A model generated the notes under the pieces. That model saw only the letters and a list, made by a program, of their open reading frames with translations. It had not been told where the DNA came from and did no database searches. This document shows, in pieces, positions 18,009 through 26,964 of a stretch of DNA of 64,000 bases. How positions within the stretch are numbered: position 1 is the stretch's first letter; every line of letters starts with the position of its first letter. The stretch is taken from NCBI RefSeq assembly GCF_009806985.1, contig NZ_WUAX01000008.1, positions 154,012 through 218,011 of the forward strand. The letters run 5' to 3'. Position numbers and translations under genes: made by a program. Origin of the DNA: Halorubrum sp. JWXQ-INN 858. Lineage in GTDB: Archaea; Halobacteriota; Halobacteria; Halobacteriales; Haloferacaceae.

Positions 18009-18806
18009 ATGCCACCGCTACAGCTCCCGTTGGGGTTCGGCACGTCCGGGCTCGACGACCACGACGCGTGCGTCGAGGCCGTGACCGCGGCGCTCGACGC
18101 CGGGTACCGACACGTCGACACCGCACAGATGTACGGCAACGAGGCCGCCGTCGGCGAGGCCGTCCGCGAGAGCGACGTCGACCGCGAGGACGTCGTCGTC
18201 GCGACGAAGGTCCACTACGACCACCTCGCGCCCGACGACGTCCGGGAGACCGCACGCGAGAGCCTCGACCGACTCGGGCTCGACCGCGTCGACCTGCTGT
18301 ACGTCCACTGGCCGATGGGCGCGTACGACCCCGAGACGACGCTCCCCGCGTTCGACGACCTCCGCGAGGCGGGGGTGACCGACCACGTCGGCGTCTCCAA
18401 CTTCACGCCGGAGCTCCTCCGGGAGGCACAGGGCGTCCTGGAGTCACCGATCGCGGCCCACCAGGTCGAGTGTCACCCGCGCTTTCAACAGCCGGAGCTG
18501 CGCGCGCTCGCCGACGAGCTCGACCATCGGCTCGTGGGGTACTCGCCGCTCGGGCGCGGCACGGTCCTCGACGATCCGACGCTCGTCGCCGTCGCGGAGC
18601 GGACCGACACGTCGCCCGCGGTCGTCGCGCTCGCGTGGGCGCTCGCCCGCGGCGTCGTTCCGATCCCGAAAGCGACCGGCGACCACGTGGTGGAGAACCG
18701 GCAGGCGCTCGATCTCGACCTCTCCGAGGACGACCTCGCGGCGATCGACGCGATCGAGCCCGGCGAGCGAGTGATCGACCCGGACGGCGCGGCGTGGAAC
18801 CGTTAA
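18009..18806 (+). CDS. Aldo/keto reductase
   Basis: 265 aa NADPH-dependent aldo/keto reductase with the (beta/alpha)8 fold. The catalytic tetrad is visible: D37 and Y42 in HVDTAQMYGNE, K67 in ATKVHY, and H100 in LYVHWPMG. The phosphate-binding segment VPIPKATGDHVVENRQAL is near the C-terminus. Physiological substrate unknown; 2,5-diketogluconate-reductase-like proteins are the closest general type. ATG 18009 lies about 27 nt after CCCTTTTGG. It is divergent from the MFS gene. Confidence 0.88.
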   Translation: MPPLQLPLGFGTSGLDDHDACVEAVTAALDAGYRHVDTAQMYGNEAAVGEAVRESDVDREDVVVATKVHYDHLAPDDVRETARESLDRLGLDRVDLLYVHWPMGAYDPETTLPAFDDLREAGVTDHVGVSNFTPELLREAQGVLESPIAAHQVECHPRFQQPELRALADELDHRLVGYSPLGRGTVLDDPTLVAVAERTDTSPAVVALAWALARGVVPIPKATGDHVVENRQALDLDLSEDDLAAIDAIEPGERVIDPDGAAWNR

Positions 18807-18861
18807 AAAGGGACGTCGACGACCGTTGACGTTCGTGCGACGATGCTCGACGTGTCGGGCG

Positions 18862-19443
18862 TTACCCGAGCAGGTAGCGCAGCCAGGGGTTCTCCTTGAC
18901 GACCTGTGTCTCCTCGAGGTAGCGGTCGACGCCGAGGAGCCGGCCGGCCCCCCACGCGCCGAGGCCGAACAGGATCAGCATGTTGACGAACGAGCTGTCG
19001 ATGAAGTAGCCGTTGTCCATCGGGAACCCCTGCATCAGCCCGCCGTTCCACGCGGCCGTCCAGAACATCGCCATCTGCAGCGCCCCCATGAGCGCGGCGA
19101 ACCGGAAGAAGACGCCGAACAGCAGCGCCAGCCCGATGAGGATCTGTCCGAAGATCACCAGCGGGTCGACGAGGGACGCGTAGTTCGCGAACCAGAGGAA
19201 GAGCCCGTGGAGCGGGTTGGCCTCCGCGACCGCGTTCTGCAGGAAGCCGGCCGACGACCACGCGAGCGGGTCGCCGATTCCGCCCTCCAGGAGCTTCGCG
19301 AGGCCGGCCTGCAGGAAGACCCACGCCATCACGAGGCGTAATCCGAGCATGGAGTACGCGAGCCACGTCTCCGAGTAGCTGAACTCCACTTCCCGTCCGA
19401 GCAGTTCCGACTGCAGCGTCCGTTCCGCCGGTTGATTAGACAT
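18862..19443 (-). CDS. DoxX family membrane protein
   Basis: 193 aa. Four hydrophobic segments (around residues 30-50, 80-110, 112-130 and 150-165) match the DoxX/DoxD family. The first helix region, MAWVFLQAGLAKLLEGG, is the most conserved. Some relatives form part of terminal oxidases or thiosulfate:quinone oxidoreductases, but most haloarchaeal members have no assigned role. It is transcribed away from thrS; their shared upstream region holds a 22-bp tandem repeat. Confidence 0.82.
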   Translation of the reverse strand: MSNQPAERTLQSELLGREVEFSYSETWLAYSMLGLRLVMAWVFLQAGLAKLLEGGIGDPLAWSSAGFLQNAVAEANPLHGLFLWFANYASLVDPLVIFGQILIGLALLFGVFFRFAALMGALQMAMFWTAAWNGGLMQGFPMDNGYFIDSSFVNMLILFGLGAWGAGRLLGVDRYLEETQVVKENPWLRYLLG

Positions 19444-19515
19444 GTGTCTTCACCAACTGCACGGATCCATGTCATGAGCCAAATAAGTACGGGTAGGCGG
19501 ATCGGCGGGAGGACC

Positions 19516-19625
19516 GTCGGCGACGGGCCACCAAGCGGTCGGCGACGGGCCACCAAGCGGTCGGCGGCGGGTCACCAAGCGGTCGGCGACGGGCCACGGA
19601 ACGGTCGGCGATGGATCACGGATCG
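19516..19625. repeat. 22-bp tandem repeat, five copies, between divergent doxX and thrS
   Basis: Unit gtcggcgacgggccaccaag plus cg. Copies start at 19516, 19538, 19560, 19582 and 19604; the first two are identical and the later ones diverge progressively. It lies 73 nt before the doxX start and 80 nt before the thrS start. Confidence 0.93.
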
Positions 19626-19705
19626 ATGCGCCGATGGCGGGAGAGGAGGCGGTGGCGTCCCGCCATCAAACAACACTTATGGCGCTCGTCCGGCTCTCCG
19701 GAAGT

Positions 19706-21652
19706 ATGAGCGAGACCGAGACGCCGGCCGACGTGACGGTCGTCCTTCCGGACGGATCAGCCCTCCCCGTACCGAAGGGATCGACAGTCGAGGACGTCGC
19801 CCACGAGATCGGTCCCGGGCTCGGCCGCGACACGGTCGCGGGGAAGATCGACGGCGAGCTCGTCGAGAAACACGCGACGGTCCACGACGGGGCGCGGATC
19901 GAGATCGTGACCGACCAGAGCGACGAGTACCTGCAGGTGCTCCGCCACTCGGCGGCACACGTCTTCGCCCAGGCGCTCCAGCGGCTCCACCCGGCGGCGA
20001 CGCTGACCATCGGGCCGTACACCGACGAGGGGTTCTACTACGACGTGACCGACGTGGACCTCGACGAGGACGACCTCCGAGCGATCGAGGCGGAGATGGA
20101 CGCGATCATCGAGGCCGACTACGAGATCGAACGCGTCGTCCGGTCGCGCGAGGAGGCGCTCGAGATATACGCCGACAACGAGTTCAAACGCGAGATCCTC
20201 GACGACGAGGCGTCCGACGAGGAGGTCACCTTCTACCGGCAGGACGGCTGGCAGGACCTCTGTCGCGGACCCCACGTCGCGTCGACGGGCGAGATCGGTG
20301 CGGCGAAGCTGTTGGAGGTATCCGCGGCCTACTGGCGCGGCGACGAGGAGAACGAGACGCTGACGCGGGTGTACGGGACGGCGTTCGCCTCCGAAGCCGA
20401 CCTGGCGGAGCACCTGGAGATGCGGGAGGCCGCCGCCGAGCGCGACCACCGCAAGATCGGCCAGGAGATGAACCTGTTCTCGATCCCGACGGTGACGGGG
20501 CCGGGGCTCCCGCTGTATCACCCGCCGGGCAAGACCGTGCTGCGTGAGCTCTCCGACTTCGCGGCGGCCCTCAACCACGAGCACGGCTACGACGAGGTCG
20601 AGACGCCACACCTGTTCCGGACGGAGCTGTGGAAGCGGTCGGGCCACTACGAGAACTACCAGGACGACATGTTCGTCCTCGACGTCAACGACGAGGAGTA
20701 CGGGCTCAAGCCGATGAACTGCCCGGGCCACGCGACGATCTTCGACCAGCAGTCGTGGTCGTACCGCGACCTCCCGCAGCGCTACTTCGAGAACGGGAAG
20801 GTGTACCGGAAGGAGCAGCGCGGCGAGCTCTCCGGGCTCTCGCGCGTCTGGTCGTTCACGATCGACGACGGCCACCTGTTCGTCCGCCCCGACCAGATCC
20901 GCGCGGAGATCGAGTCCGTCATCGAGATGATCTTCGAGGTCGTCGAGACGCTCGACCTGGAGGTCGACGTCGCGCTGGCGACCCGTCCGGAGAAGTCCGT
21001 CGGCAGCGACGAGATCTGGGAGTCCGCCGAGGAACAGCTCCGCGAGGTGCTCGAGTCGGGCGGCTACGACTACGACGTCGAGCCCGGTGACGGGGCCTTC
21101 TACGGCCCGAAGATCGACTTCGGCTTCGAGGACGCGCTCGGGCGCGTCTGGGACGGCCCGACGGTCCAGCTCGATTTCAACATGCCCGAGCGCTTCGATC
21201 TGACGTACACGGGCGAGGACAACGAGGAGCACCAGCCCGTCATGATCCACCGCGCGCTGTACGGCAGCTACGAGCGCTTCTTCATGGTGCTCATCGAGCA
21301 CTTCGACGGCAACTTCCCGCTGTGGCTCGCGCCCGAACAGGTCCGGATCCTCCCCGTCTCCGACGAGACCCTCGGCTACGCCCACCGGGTGAAGAACGCC
21401 CTCGACGACGCGGGGTTCCGCGCCGAGGTCGAGGACCGCGACTGGACGGTCGGCCGGAAGATCCGGCAGGGCCACGACGACCGGCTCCCGTACATGGTGA
21501 TCGTCGGCGACGACGAGGCCGACGCGGGGACGGTGTCGGTCCGCGACCGCTTCGAGAACCAGCGCGGTGACGTCGGCCTCGACGCGTTCGTCGACCACCT
21601 CGTCGCCGAGCGCGACGAGAAGCGGGTCGAACCGGACTTCGTCGCCGAGTAG
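19706..21652 (+). CDS. thrS: Threonine--tRNA ligase
   Basis: 648 aa class II synthetase. The N-terminal TGS domain (about residues 10-70) is followed by the bacterial-type N2 editing domain with [12 protein letters not shown] (HxxxH) and QDLCRGPHV. The catalytic core has KPMNCPGH (zinc Cys) and the motif 2 region [21 protein letters not shown]. The C-terminal anticodon domain ends the protein. Most archaea use a different, DTD-like editing domain; this organism carries the bacterial form. ATG 19706 sits 26-30 nt after a CACTTATGG box. Confidence 0.96.
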   Translation: MSETETPADVTVVLPDGSALPVPKGSTVEDVAHEIGPGLGRDTVAGKIDGELVEKHATVHDGARIEIVTDQSDEYLQVLRHSAAHVFAQALQRLHPAATLTIGPYTDEGFYYDVTDVDLDEDDLRAIEAEMDAIIEADYEIERVVRSREEALEIYADNEFKREILDDEASDEEVTFYRQDGWQDLCRGPHVASTGEIGAAKLLEVSAAYWRGDEENETLTRVYGTAFASEADLAEHLEMREAAAERDHRKIGQEMNLFSIPTVTGPGLPLYHPPGKTVLRELSDFAAALNHEHGYDEVETPHLFRTELWKRSGHYENYQDDMFVLDVNDEEYGLKPMNCPGHATIFDQQSWSYRDLPQRYFENGKVYRKEQRGELSGLSRVWSFTIDDGHLFVRPDQIRAEIESVIEMIFEVVETLDLEVDVALATRPEKSVGSDEIWESAEEQLREVLESGGYDYDVEPGDGAFYGPKIDFGFEDALGRVWDGPTVQLDFNMPERFDLTYTGEDNEEHQPVMIHRALYGSYERFFMVLIEHFDGNFPLWLAPEQVRILPVSDETLGYAHRVKNALDDAGFRAEVEDRDWTVGRKIRQGHDDRLPYMVIVGDDEADAGTVSVRDRFENQRGDVGLDAFVDHLVAERDEKRVEPDFVAE

Positions 21653-21674
21653 TCGCTGAGTAGTCGCCGGCGAG
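21642..21674 (+). repeat. 11-bp tail repeat at the thrS stop
   Basis: Three copies of tcgccgagtag at 21642, 21653 and 21664. The stop TAG (21650-21652) is repeated at 21661-21663; the third copy has gcgag instead. Confidence 0.8.
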
Positions 21675-21724
21675 GCGCTTCGGGTTCCGCCGTGTTTTTG
21701 ACGGTGCCCTCGGTAGGGGGTCGC

Positions 21725-22903
21725 ATGACCGACGCATCCGACGCGACCCACACAGGCGACGCGGACGACGCACCCGACGTCGGCGAGCTGACGCCGCCGG
21801 ATCGAACGCTGATGGGCCCCGGCCCGAGCGAGGTGCACCCGCGCGTGCTCCGGGCGATGAGCACGCCGCTGGTCGGCCACCTCGACCCCTCGTTCGTCGA
21901 GATCATGAACGAGGTCCAGGAGCTGTTACGGTACACCTTCCGCACGGACAACCAGTGGACGATCCCCGTGTCGGGCACCGGGTCGGCGTCGATGGAGGCC
22001 GCCATCGGCAACCTCGTCGAGCCGGGCGACACGATGCTGGTGCCGACGAACGGCTACTTCGGCGGCCGAATGGCGTCGATGGCCCGTCGCGCAGGCGGCG
22101 AGGTCGTCGAGGTCGACGCGCCGTGGGGCGAGCCGCTCGACCCCGTCGACGTCGAGGCCGCGTTCGACGAGCACCAGCCGGACGTGTTCGGGTTCGTCCA
22201 CGCGGAGACGTCGACGGGGGTCCTCCAGCCGGGCGTCCCCGAACTCACGTCGATCGCCCACGACCACGACGCGTACGTGATCGCCGACTGCGTCACGTCG
22301 CTCGGGGGTGTCGAGATGCGCGTCGACGAGTGGGACGTCGACGTCGCCTACTCCGGCCCGCAGAAGTGTCTCTCCTGTCCCCCGGGCGCGAGTCCGCTCA
22401 CGCTCAACGACCGGGCGATGGACAAGGTGCTCGACCGCGAGGAGGAGCCCCGATCGTGGTACCTCGACCTCTCGCTGCTGGAGGGATACTGGGGCGACGA
22501 GCGGGCGTATCACCACACCGCGCCGATCACGAACGTGTACGCGATCCGCGAGGCCCTCCGGCTCGTCGCCGAGGAGGGGATCGAGGCGCGGTGGGACCGA
22601 CACCGCGCCGTCGCCGGCGATCTGAAGGCCGGGTTCGGCGAGCTGGGGTTGGAGATGAACGCGCCGGACGACTACTGGCTCCCGAGCCTCAACGCGGTCC
22701 GGGTCCCCGACGGCGTCGACGACGGCGCGGTCATCGACCACCTGCTCACGGAGTACGACCTCGAGATCGCTTCCGGGCTCGGCGCGCTCGCCGGCGACGT
22801 CTGGCGGATCGGCTGTATGGGTTACTCCGCACGCGCACAGAACGTCGAGTTCCTGCTCGCGGCGCTGGAGGACGCGCTCGCCGAACAGGGTCACGTCGCG
22901 TAG
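21725..22903 (+). CDS. Class V PLP-dependent aminotransferase (alanine-glyoxylate / serine-pyruvate type)
   Basis: 392 aa fold type I aminotransferase. The Schiff-base lysine is K214 in AYSGPQKCLSCPPG; the PLP-phosphate region SGTGSASMEAAI and IADCVTSLGG (ring-contacting Asp) are present. The LMGPGPSEVHPRVLRAM start is typical of alanine-glyoxylate aminotransferases, which convert glyoxylate to glycine. Exact substrates are unproven. ATG 21725 is about 27 nt after CGTGTTTTTG. The acidic N-terminal 20 residues are a haloarchaeal extension. Confidence 0.87.
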   Translation: MTDASDATHTGDADDAPDVGELTPPDRTLMGPGPSEVHPRVLRAMSTPLVGHLDPSFVEIMNEVQELLRYTFRTDNQWTIPVSGTGSASMEAAIGNLVEPGDTMLVPTNGYFGGRMASMARRAGGEVVEVDAPWGEPLDPVDVEAAFDEHQPDVFGFVHAETSTGVLQPGVPELTSIAHDHDAYVIADCVTSLGGVEMRVDEWDVDVAYSGPQKCLSCPPGASPLTLNDRAMDKVLDREEEPRSWYLDLSLLEGYWGDERAYHHTAPITNVYAIREALRLVAEEGIEARWDRHRAVAGDLKAGFGELGLEMNAPDDYWLPSLNAVRVPDGVDDGAVIDHLLTEYDLEIASGLGALAGDVWRIGCMGYSARAQNVEFLLAALEDALAEQGHVA

Positions 22904-23002
22904 TCGGGGCCCGTTCCGCGGGACGCACAGAAAAGGATCGCTTCGGCGGTCGAGACGGATCGCTTCGGGGATGAACCGGGTCGGTGATCGGTCCGGATCC
23001 GG

Positions 23003-23536
23003 TCAGTGCGCGGGTTCCTCGGCCGGGGCGCGCATGTCGTCGATCCGGAGGATGAGGACGTTCGCGGTGTCGTCTTTCCCGTCGACGGTGCCTTTGACGA
23101 CGAGCTTCGAAAGCGGGGTCGGGCCGACCGTGACCGAGTCGCCCTCGTGGAAGTCGCGGACGGAGCCCTGGACGTGGATCTCGGCGCGGCACAGCTCGGG
23201 GTGGTGGACGCTGGAGAGGTCGATCCCGTCGACGTTGACTCCCTCGACGTTCTCGCCGTTGTGCTGGATCGGGACGTCGGCGGGCTCGTCCATCCGCTGG
23301 ATGTCGAGCGCCTCGTACGCGTTCGACGTCGGCTTGTAGCCGCCCTTCGGGCCGGGGACGCCCTCGACCAGCTGGAGGGCCTTCAGGCTCTGCATCTGGT
23401 TCCGGATCGTCCCGGGGTTGCGGTCGACTTCCTCGGCGATCGCCTCGCCCTTGACGGCGTCTTCCTCCTCGCCGTACAGGTTAATGAGCGCCGTGAGTAT
23501 GGTTTTCTGACTCGACGTGAGCTCGATCGATGACAT
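23003..23536 (-). CDS. HTH transcriptional regulator with C-terminal sensory domain
   Basis: 177 aa. The N-terminal winged helix (residues 5-75, SSQKTILTALINLYGEEEDAVKGEAIAEEVDRNPGTIRNQ in pieces) ends in VEGVPGPKGGYKPT, the wing. The C-terminal 95 residues form a compact beta-rich domain with HPELCRAEIHVQGSVRDF. Close relatives are widespread in haloarchaea and are often labelled Rrf2- or TrmB-like; the ligand is unknown. ATG 23536 lies 26-31 nt from a GTTTAAG box, a strong leaderless promoter. Confidence 0.75.
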   Translation of the reverse strand: MSSIELTSSQKTILTALINLYGEEEDAVKGEAIAEEVDRNPGTIRNQMQSLKALQLVEGVPGPKGGYKPTSNAYEALDIQRMDEPADVPIQHNGENVEGVNVDGIDLSSVHHPELCRAEIHVQGSVRDFHEGDSVTVGPTPLSKLVVKGTVDGKDDTANVLILRIDDMRAPAEEPAH

Positions 23537-23561
23537 ACGTCGAATTACAGGGCCATCCCGC

Positions 23562-23567
23562 TTAAAC
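23562..23567 (-). promoter_or_regulatory. TATA box of the HTH regulator
   Basis: Minus-strand GTTTAA, 26-31 nt before ATG 23536. A second GTTTAAAC palindrome lies about 20 nt further upstream at 23581-23588. Confidence 0.55.
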
Positions 23568-23686
23568 CCGATGGAACGTCGTTTAAACCGTGGCCCGACC
23601 GGTTCCGTCCGCTTCGCCGTTCCCTCGCCCGCTGCCTCGTGATCCCTGTCGAGCACTCCCTTCCCGCGTGATTCGTGGTCCGGACT

Positions 23687-23929
23687 TCACTCCCCGGACC
23701 GAAGCTCACGGAACCGGAGGTACGCGACCGGGCTCGAGAGCACCACGACGACCCCGAGGACGACGAACACGAGCGCGGCGTCGCCGACGACGAGCGAGAG
23801 GCCGAACCCGGCCAGCGCGAGGACCGCGCCGGTGAACGCGACCGCGATCATCGCGCCGGCGGGGTCGATGTCTCCCGGATCGACGTTTTTCGGATCGATG
23901 TCCCGTCCGTCGCCGTCCGTCCCTCCCAT
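23687..23929 (-). CDS. Small two-helix membrane protein
   Basis: 80 aa. A short polar N-terminus with a DIDPKNVDPGDIDP repeat precedes two hydrophobic segments (about residues 27-45 and 49-68) and a basic C-terminus. No recognisable family. ATG 23929 was chosen; upstream codons in the frame are Arg-rich shadow sequence. It is divergent from the arginase gene, 172 nt away. Confidence 0.6.
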   Translation of the reverse strand: MGGTDGDGRDIDPKNVDPGDIDPAGAMIAVAFTGAVLALAGFGLSLVVGDAALVFVVLGVVVVLSSPVAYLRFRELRSGE

Positions 23930-24101
23930 ACGCGTCGCTGGGGGCGACCCGACGAAACCGTGTCGGATCGTCGACCCGGAGGGTCGCTCTCGAGTCGGTT
24001 GGATCCTCCCGAACCGGCGGACATCGTTCCGAACCGACGGACACCCTCCCGAACAGCGCGGATCCCCCACCTTGAAGCGGTCGCGTCTCGCCCGATCACG
24101 T

Positions 24102-25007
24102 ATGCGAACAGTCAGGATCATCGGCGCGCCGACCGACTACGGAGCCAATCGACGTGGGGTCGACATGGGCCCCTCCGCCATCAGATACGGCGGGCTCGCG
24201 GACGAACTGTCGGACGCCGGGGTCGAGGCGGTCGACGCCGGCGACCTCCACGTGCCGCGCGCGGAGGAGCGCGACCCGGACGCGGAGCCGCCCAGCGCCG
24301 GCGACGCGAAGTTCCTCCGGGAGACCGCGGACGTCTGTGGCCGGCTCGCCGACGAGGTCTCCGGAAGCCTCTCGGCGGGCGAGACCCCGCTCGCGCTCGG
24401 CGGCGACCACTCCATCGCCATCGGCTCGCTCGTCGGGTCCGCCCGCGAGGCCGACATCGGTGCGGTGTGGTTCGACGCGCACGCCGACCTCAACACGCCC
24501 GGGACGACCCCCTCGGGGAACGTCCACGGGATGCCGCTGGCGGCCGCGCTCGGGATCGGCGAGTTCGCGGGCGTCGAGTGGGCCAACGCCCCGCGGCTCT
24601 CGCCCGAGAACGTCGTCCTCGTCGGCCTCCGGTCGGTCGACGAGGCGGAGGTCGAGCTGATCCGCGAGCGGGGCTTCACCGCCTACACGATGTCCGACAT
24701 CGACGAACGGGGGATCACGGACGTCACCGAGGAGGCGATGGCCGCGGCCAGTGAGGGCGTCGACGGCGTCCACGTCAGCCTCGATCTGGACTGGCTCGAT
24801 CCCCACGAAGCCCCCGGAGTCGGGACCCCCGTCCGCGGCGGCGTCACCTACCGCGAGGCACACACCGCCATGGAGATCGTCCACGAGGCCGACTGTCTGC
24901 GGTCGATGGAGCTCGTCGAGGTGAACCCGACGCTCGACCAGCACAACGAGACGGCGGAGCTCGCGACGGAGCTCGCCGCGAGCGCGTTCGGAAAACGCGT
25001 GTTATAA
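24102..25007 (+). CDS. rocF: Arginase
   Basis: 301 aa ureohydrolase converting arginine to ornithine and urea. The binuclear Mn ligands are H103 in GGDHS, D125, H127 and D129 in WFDAHADLN, and the two Asp of HVSLDLDWLDP. The PGTTPSGNVHGMPLA loop is typical of arginases rather than agmatinases, although the families are close. ATG 24102 follows a CCTTGAAG element. Ornithine could feed the OCD-like enzyme at 13.4 kb. Confidence 0.87.
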   Translation: MRTVRIIGAPTDYGANRRGVDMGPSAIRYGGLADELSDAGVEAVDAGDLHVPRAEERDPDAEPPSAGDAKFLRETADVCGRLADEVSGSLSAGETPLALGGDHSIAIGSLVGSAREADIGAVWFDAHADLNTPGTTPSGNVHGMPLAAALGIGEFAGVEWANAPRLSPENVVLVGLRSVDEAEVELIRERGFTAYTMSDIDERGITDVTEEAMAAASEGVDGVHVSLDLDWLDPHEAPGVGTPVRGGVTYREAHTAMEIVHEADCLRSMELVEVNPTLDQHNETAELATELAASAFGKRVL

Positions 25008-25087
25008 GGGATTGACAGAGCGGGCGCGCAACGAGGCGACACACCGCCAAGAGGGACGCCCCGAAGGAACACGCAACGAAGGGGCCC

Positions 25088-25155
25088 GATCGCGAACGGA
25101 GATCGATCGCGAACGGAGATCGATCGCGAACGGAGACCGATCACGAACGGAGACT
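25088..25155. repeat. 17-bp tandem repeat, four copies
   Basis: Unit gatcgcgaacggagatc at 25088, 25105, 25122 and 25139, the first two identical. It lies between arginase and msrB, starting 80 nt after the arginase stop, and ends about 30 nt before the msrB CTTAT box. Confidence 0.92.
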
Positions 25156-25211
25156 CCGAACCGCGGCGTGACCGGCACAACCGCCTTATCCGTCCGAGCC
25201 GAAGGGTGGGT

Positions 25212-25655
25212 ATGAGCGACGGGAAACCCGCGGACGTCGACCGAACCGAAGGATCCGGCCCGGCTGACTCGGCCGATCTCACCGACGAGGAGTGGCGAGA
25301 CCGACTCACCGACGAGCAGTACCGGGTGTTACGCGAGAGCGGGACGGAGGCCCGTTTCTCCGGGGAGTTCGTGGACCACGAGGCGGACGGGACGTATCGC
25401 TGTGCCGCCTGCGGTACGGTCCTGTTCGACTCGGCGACGAAGTACGAGTCCGGCTGCGGCTGGCCCGCGTTTTACGCCGCCGAGGACGGGTCGGTGACGA
25501 AGACGCTCGACACGAGCCACGGGATGCGCCGCACCGAGGTCCGGTGTGCGAACTGCGACTCCCACCTCGGACACGTGTTCGACGACGGGCCGGAACCGAC
25601 CGGGAAGCGCTTCTGTATCAACTCCGTCGCGATGGCGTTCGACGACGACGCCTGA
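25212..25655 (+). CDS. msrB: Peptide-methionine (R)-S-oxide reductase
   Basis: 147 aa. Reduces the R-epimer of methionine sulfoxide in proteins. Structural zinc cysteines are C64/C67 (CAAC) and C112/C115 (CANC); the catalytic Cys is C135 in KRFCINS, and C82 in SGCGWPAF may act as resolving residue. HLGHVFDDGP is the family signature. The acidic 20-residue N-terminal extension is haloarchaeal. ATG 25212 is 23-27 nt after CCTTATCC. No MsrA is adjacent. Confidence 0.94.
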   Translation: MSDGKPADVDRTEGSGPADSADLTDEEWRDRLTDEQYRVLRESGTEARFSGEFVDHEADGTYRCAACGTVLFDSATKYESGCGWPAFYAAEDGSVTKTLDTSHGMRRTEVRCANCDSHLGHVFDDGPEPTGKRFCINSVAMAFDDDA

Positions 25656-25751
25656 GTTCCGCCGCCACCCGCCTCGGGTCGCCCCGTCGAGACCGAGGCA
25701 CGCGAACGACGGATCCGGACCTTTTACCGCGCCGCCGGCCGACGGTCGGAT

Positions 25752-26168
25752 ATGAACGTTCGCGACTTCGCACGGAGGGCGGGGATCGTCGCCTGTCTCG
25801 CCACGGTCCTCGTGCTCGCCGCGCCGTACGCGGTCGTCTCCGAGCAGGAGGGACTGCTCGTCGCCTACTACGCCTCGGGGCCCGTGGGGGCTGCCGGGGT
25901 GGGGCTGTTCGCGCTCGTGAGCGCCGTCGTCTTCGCTTCCGTCGAACGCGGGAACGTTGACCCCGGAACGCTCGCGGGGGTCGTCGTCGTGTTGGGGGTC
26001 GCGACGAGCCTCCTCGCGGTCGTCTGGTACCTCGCCATCGACCCGACCGTGCTGTTCAGCTTCCCGCAGGAGTACCGGTGGCTGGAGTGGCACGCGCCCG
26101 TCGTGGTCGCGACGTCCCTCCCGATCCCGGTCTGTGCTGGACTGTACGCACGGGATCTGTTCGCGTAG
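25752..26168 (+). CDS. Four-helix membrane protein of unknown function
   Basis: 138 aa. Hydrophobic segments at about residues 11-28, 41-62, 70-96 and 115-132, with little soluble sequence between. No catalytic motif is visible. ATG 25752 is 25-30 nt after CCTTTTACC, supporting a real leaderless gene. It is followed by the SRP RNA gene. Confidence 0.72.
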   Translation: MNVRDFARRAGIVACLATVLVLAAPYAVVSEQEGLLVAYYASGPVGAAGVGLFALVSAVVFASVERGNVDPGTLAGVVVVLGVATSLLAVVWYLAIDPTVLFSFPQEYRWLEWHAPVVVATSLPIPVCAGLYARDLFA

Positions 26169-26309
26169 CAGTTCGGGATCGGATCGCGTGAGGGCCGAGC
26201 CCGTTCACGGGTGACGGAGGGCGATCGGAGGACGACGATCGGAGGACGACGATCGAACGACCGTAACCGATCGACCCGGACGCGACGTCGGAGCGCGCGA
26301 GCGAAAGGC

Positions 26310-26319
26310 CCTTAAGTAG
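26310..26319 (+). promoter_or_regulatory. Promoter of the SRP RNA gene
   Basis: CCTTAAGTAG, a good haloarchaeal TATA element, about 16-25 nt before the predicted 5' end of 7S RNA. Confidence 0.6.
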
Positions 26320-26334
26320 CACCCGTGTACGCTT

Positions 26335-26645
26335 GGGTGGACTAGGTCGGGCGGTTAGGCCCCGCTCGTCACCCGTGAGGCAGTCTTCAGCGGGGACCGA
26401 ACACCGGGCACGTCCGGTCAGACCGGCACGGGCCTCGGGAGCCAACGTGGAAGCCTCGTCCGACGGGGACAGCGGCCCACTGCGCCCGCTCGCAGGAGCG
26501 GTCCGTCGTGGTTCGTCGGCGGTAACGGGTCAGGCGCGGAAGCGAGCAGCCCATCGCCGGACGCCAGTCGCTCGTCGGATCGCGGGGTGGAGAAGGCAAC
26601 CGGGATACCCCGTGTCGGAACGCCGGGCAAGCCCGCTCGTCCACC
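26335..26645 (+). ncRNA. ffs: Signal recognition particle RNA (7S RNA)
   Basis: RNA scaffold of the SRP that targets membrane and secreted proteins co-translationally. The 5' GGTGGAC (26336-26342) pairs perfectly with GTCCACC at 26639-26645, closing the molecule. The domain IV motif GTCAGG, then GGAAGCGAGCAGCC (26529-26551), is the SRP54-binding internal loop. The segment tcgggcggttaggc near the 5' end fits the archaeal Alu-domain region. About 311 nt is the expected length for haloarchaeal 7S RNA. A TTTT run at 26657-26660 may terminate it. Ends are accurate to a few nucleotides. Confidence 0.92.
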
Positions 26646-26682
26646 ATTCATACGCGTTTTCAGACTCCCGAGAGCGACCGTT

Positions 26683-26895
26683 TTACCGCCCGTTTCCGAC
26701 CTTCGCCTCGACGTACCCGTACCGGAAGCCGTGGTACGCGGTGAGAAGGACCAACACCCCGATCGAGAGCAGGGCGGCGAGGAACACCTCGCCGAGGACC
26801 CGTCCCTCGGTGAGCAACACCGTGAAAACCAGCGTCAACAGGAGCAGTCGGCCGAGGTGCTCGTCGAACCGGATCCGTGGGATCAGGGAGGGCAC
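26683..26895 (-). CDS. Small two-helix membrane protein next to SRP RNA
   Basis: 70 aa with two hydrophobic segments (about residues 15-30 and 36-55), a basic N-terminus (IPRIRFDEH) and a basic C-terminal tail (FRYGYVEAKVGN). The start was set at GTG 26895, because a TTTTT element lies 26-30 nt upstream; a TTG at 26922 would overlap it. It ends 38 nt past the SRP RNA 3' end, on the opposite strand. Family unknown. Confidence 0.6.
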   Translation of the reverse strand: MPSLIPRIRFDEHLGRLLLLTLVFTVLLTEGRVLGEVFLAALLSIGVLVLLTAYHGFRYGYVEAKVGNGR

Positions 26896-26964
26896 TATCC
26901 GGGCTTCCGCCGGGTCACGCAAAAAGACTGGTATCGGCGGCGATCGCGGCGGCCTTCGACGACC

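Noticed and set aside
19516..19625. A CRISPR or integration-site array
   Set aside because: Direct 22-bp units without spacers; no integrase or tRNA nearby.
21691..21700. The TTTTT run after thrS as a terminator
   Set aside because: It lies 25-30 nt before the aminotransferase ATG and fits better as that gene's TATA element.
23832..24101. An N-terminal extension of arginase to 391 aa
   Set aside because: The extra 90 residues overlap the divergent small membrane gene and lack family similarity; ATG 24102 starts at the conserved RTVRIIGAPTDYG.
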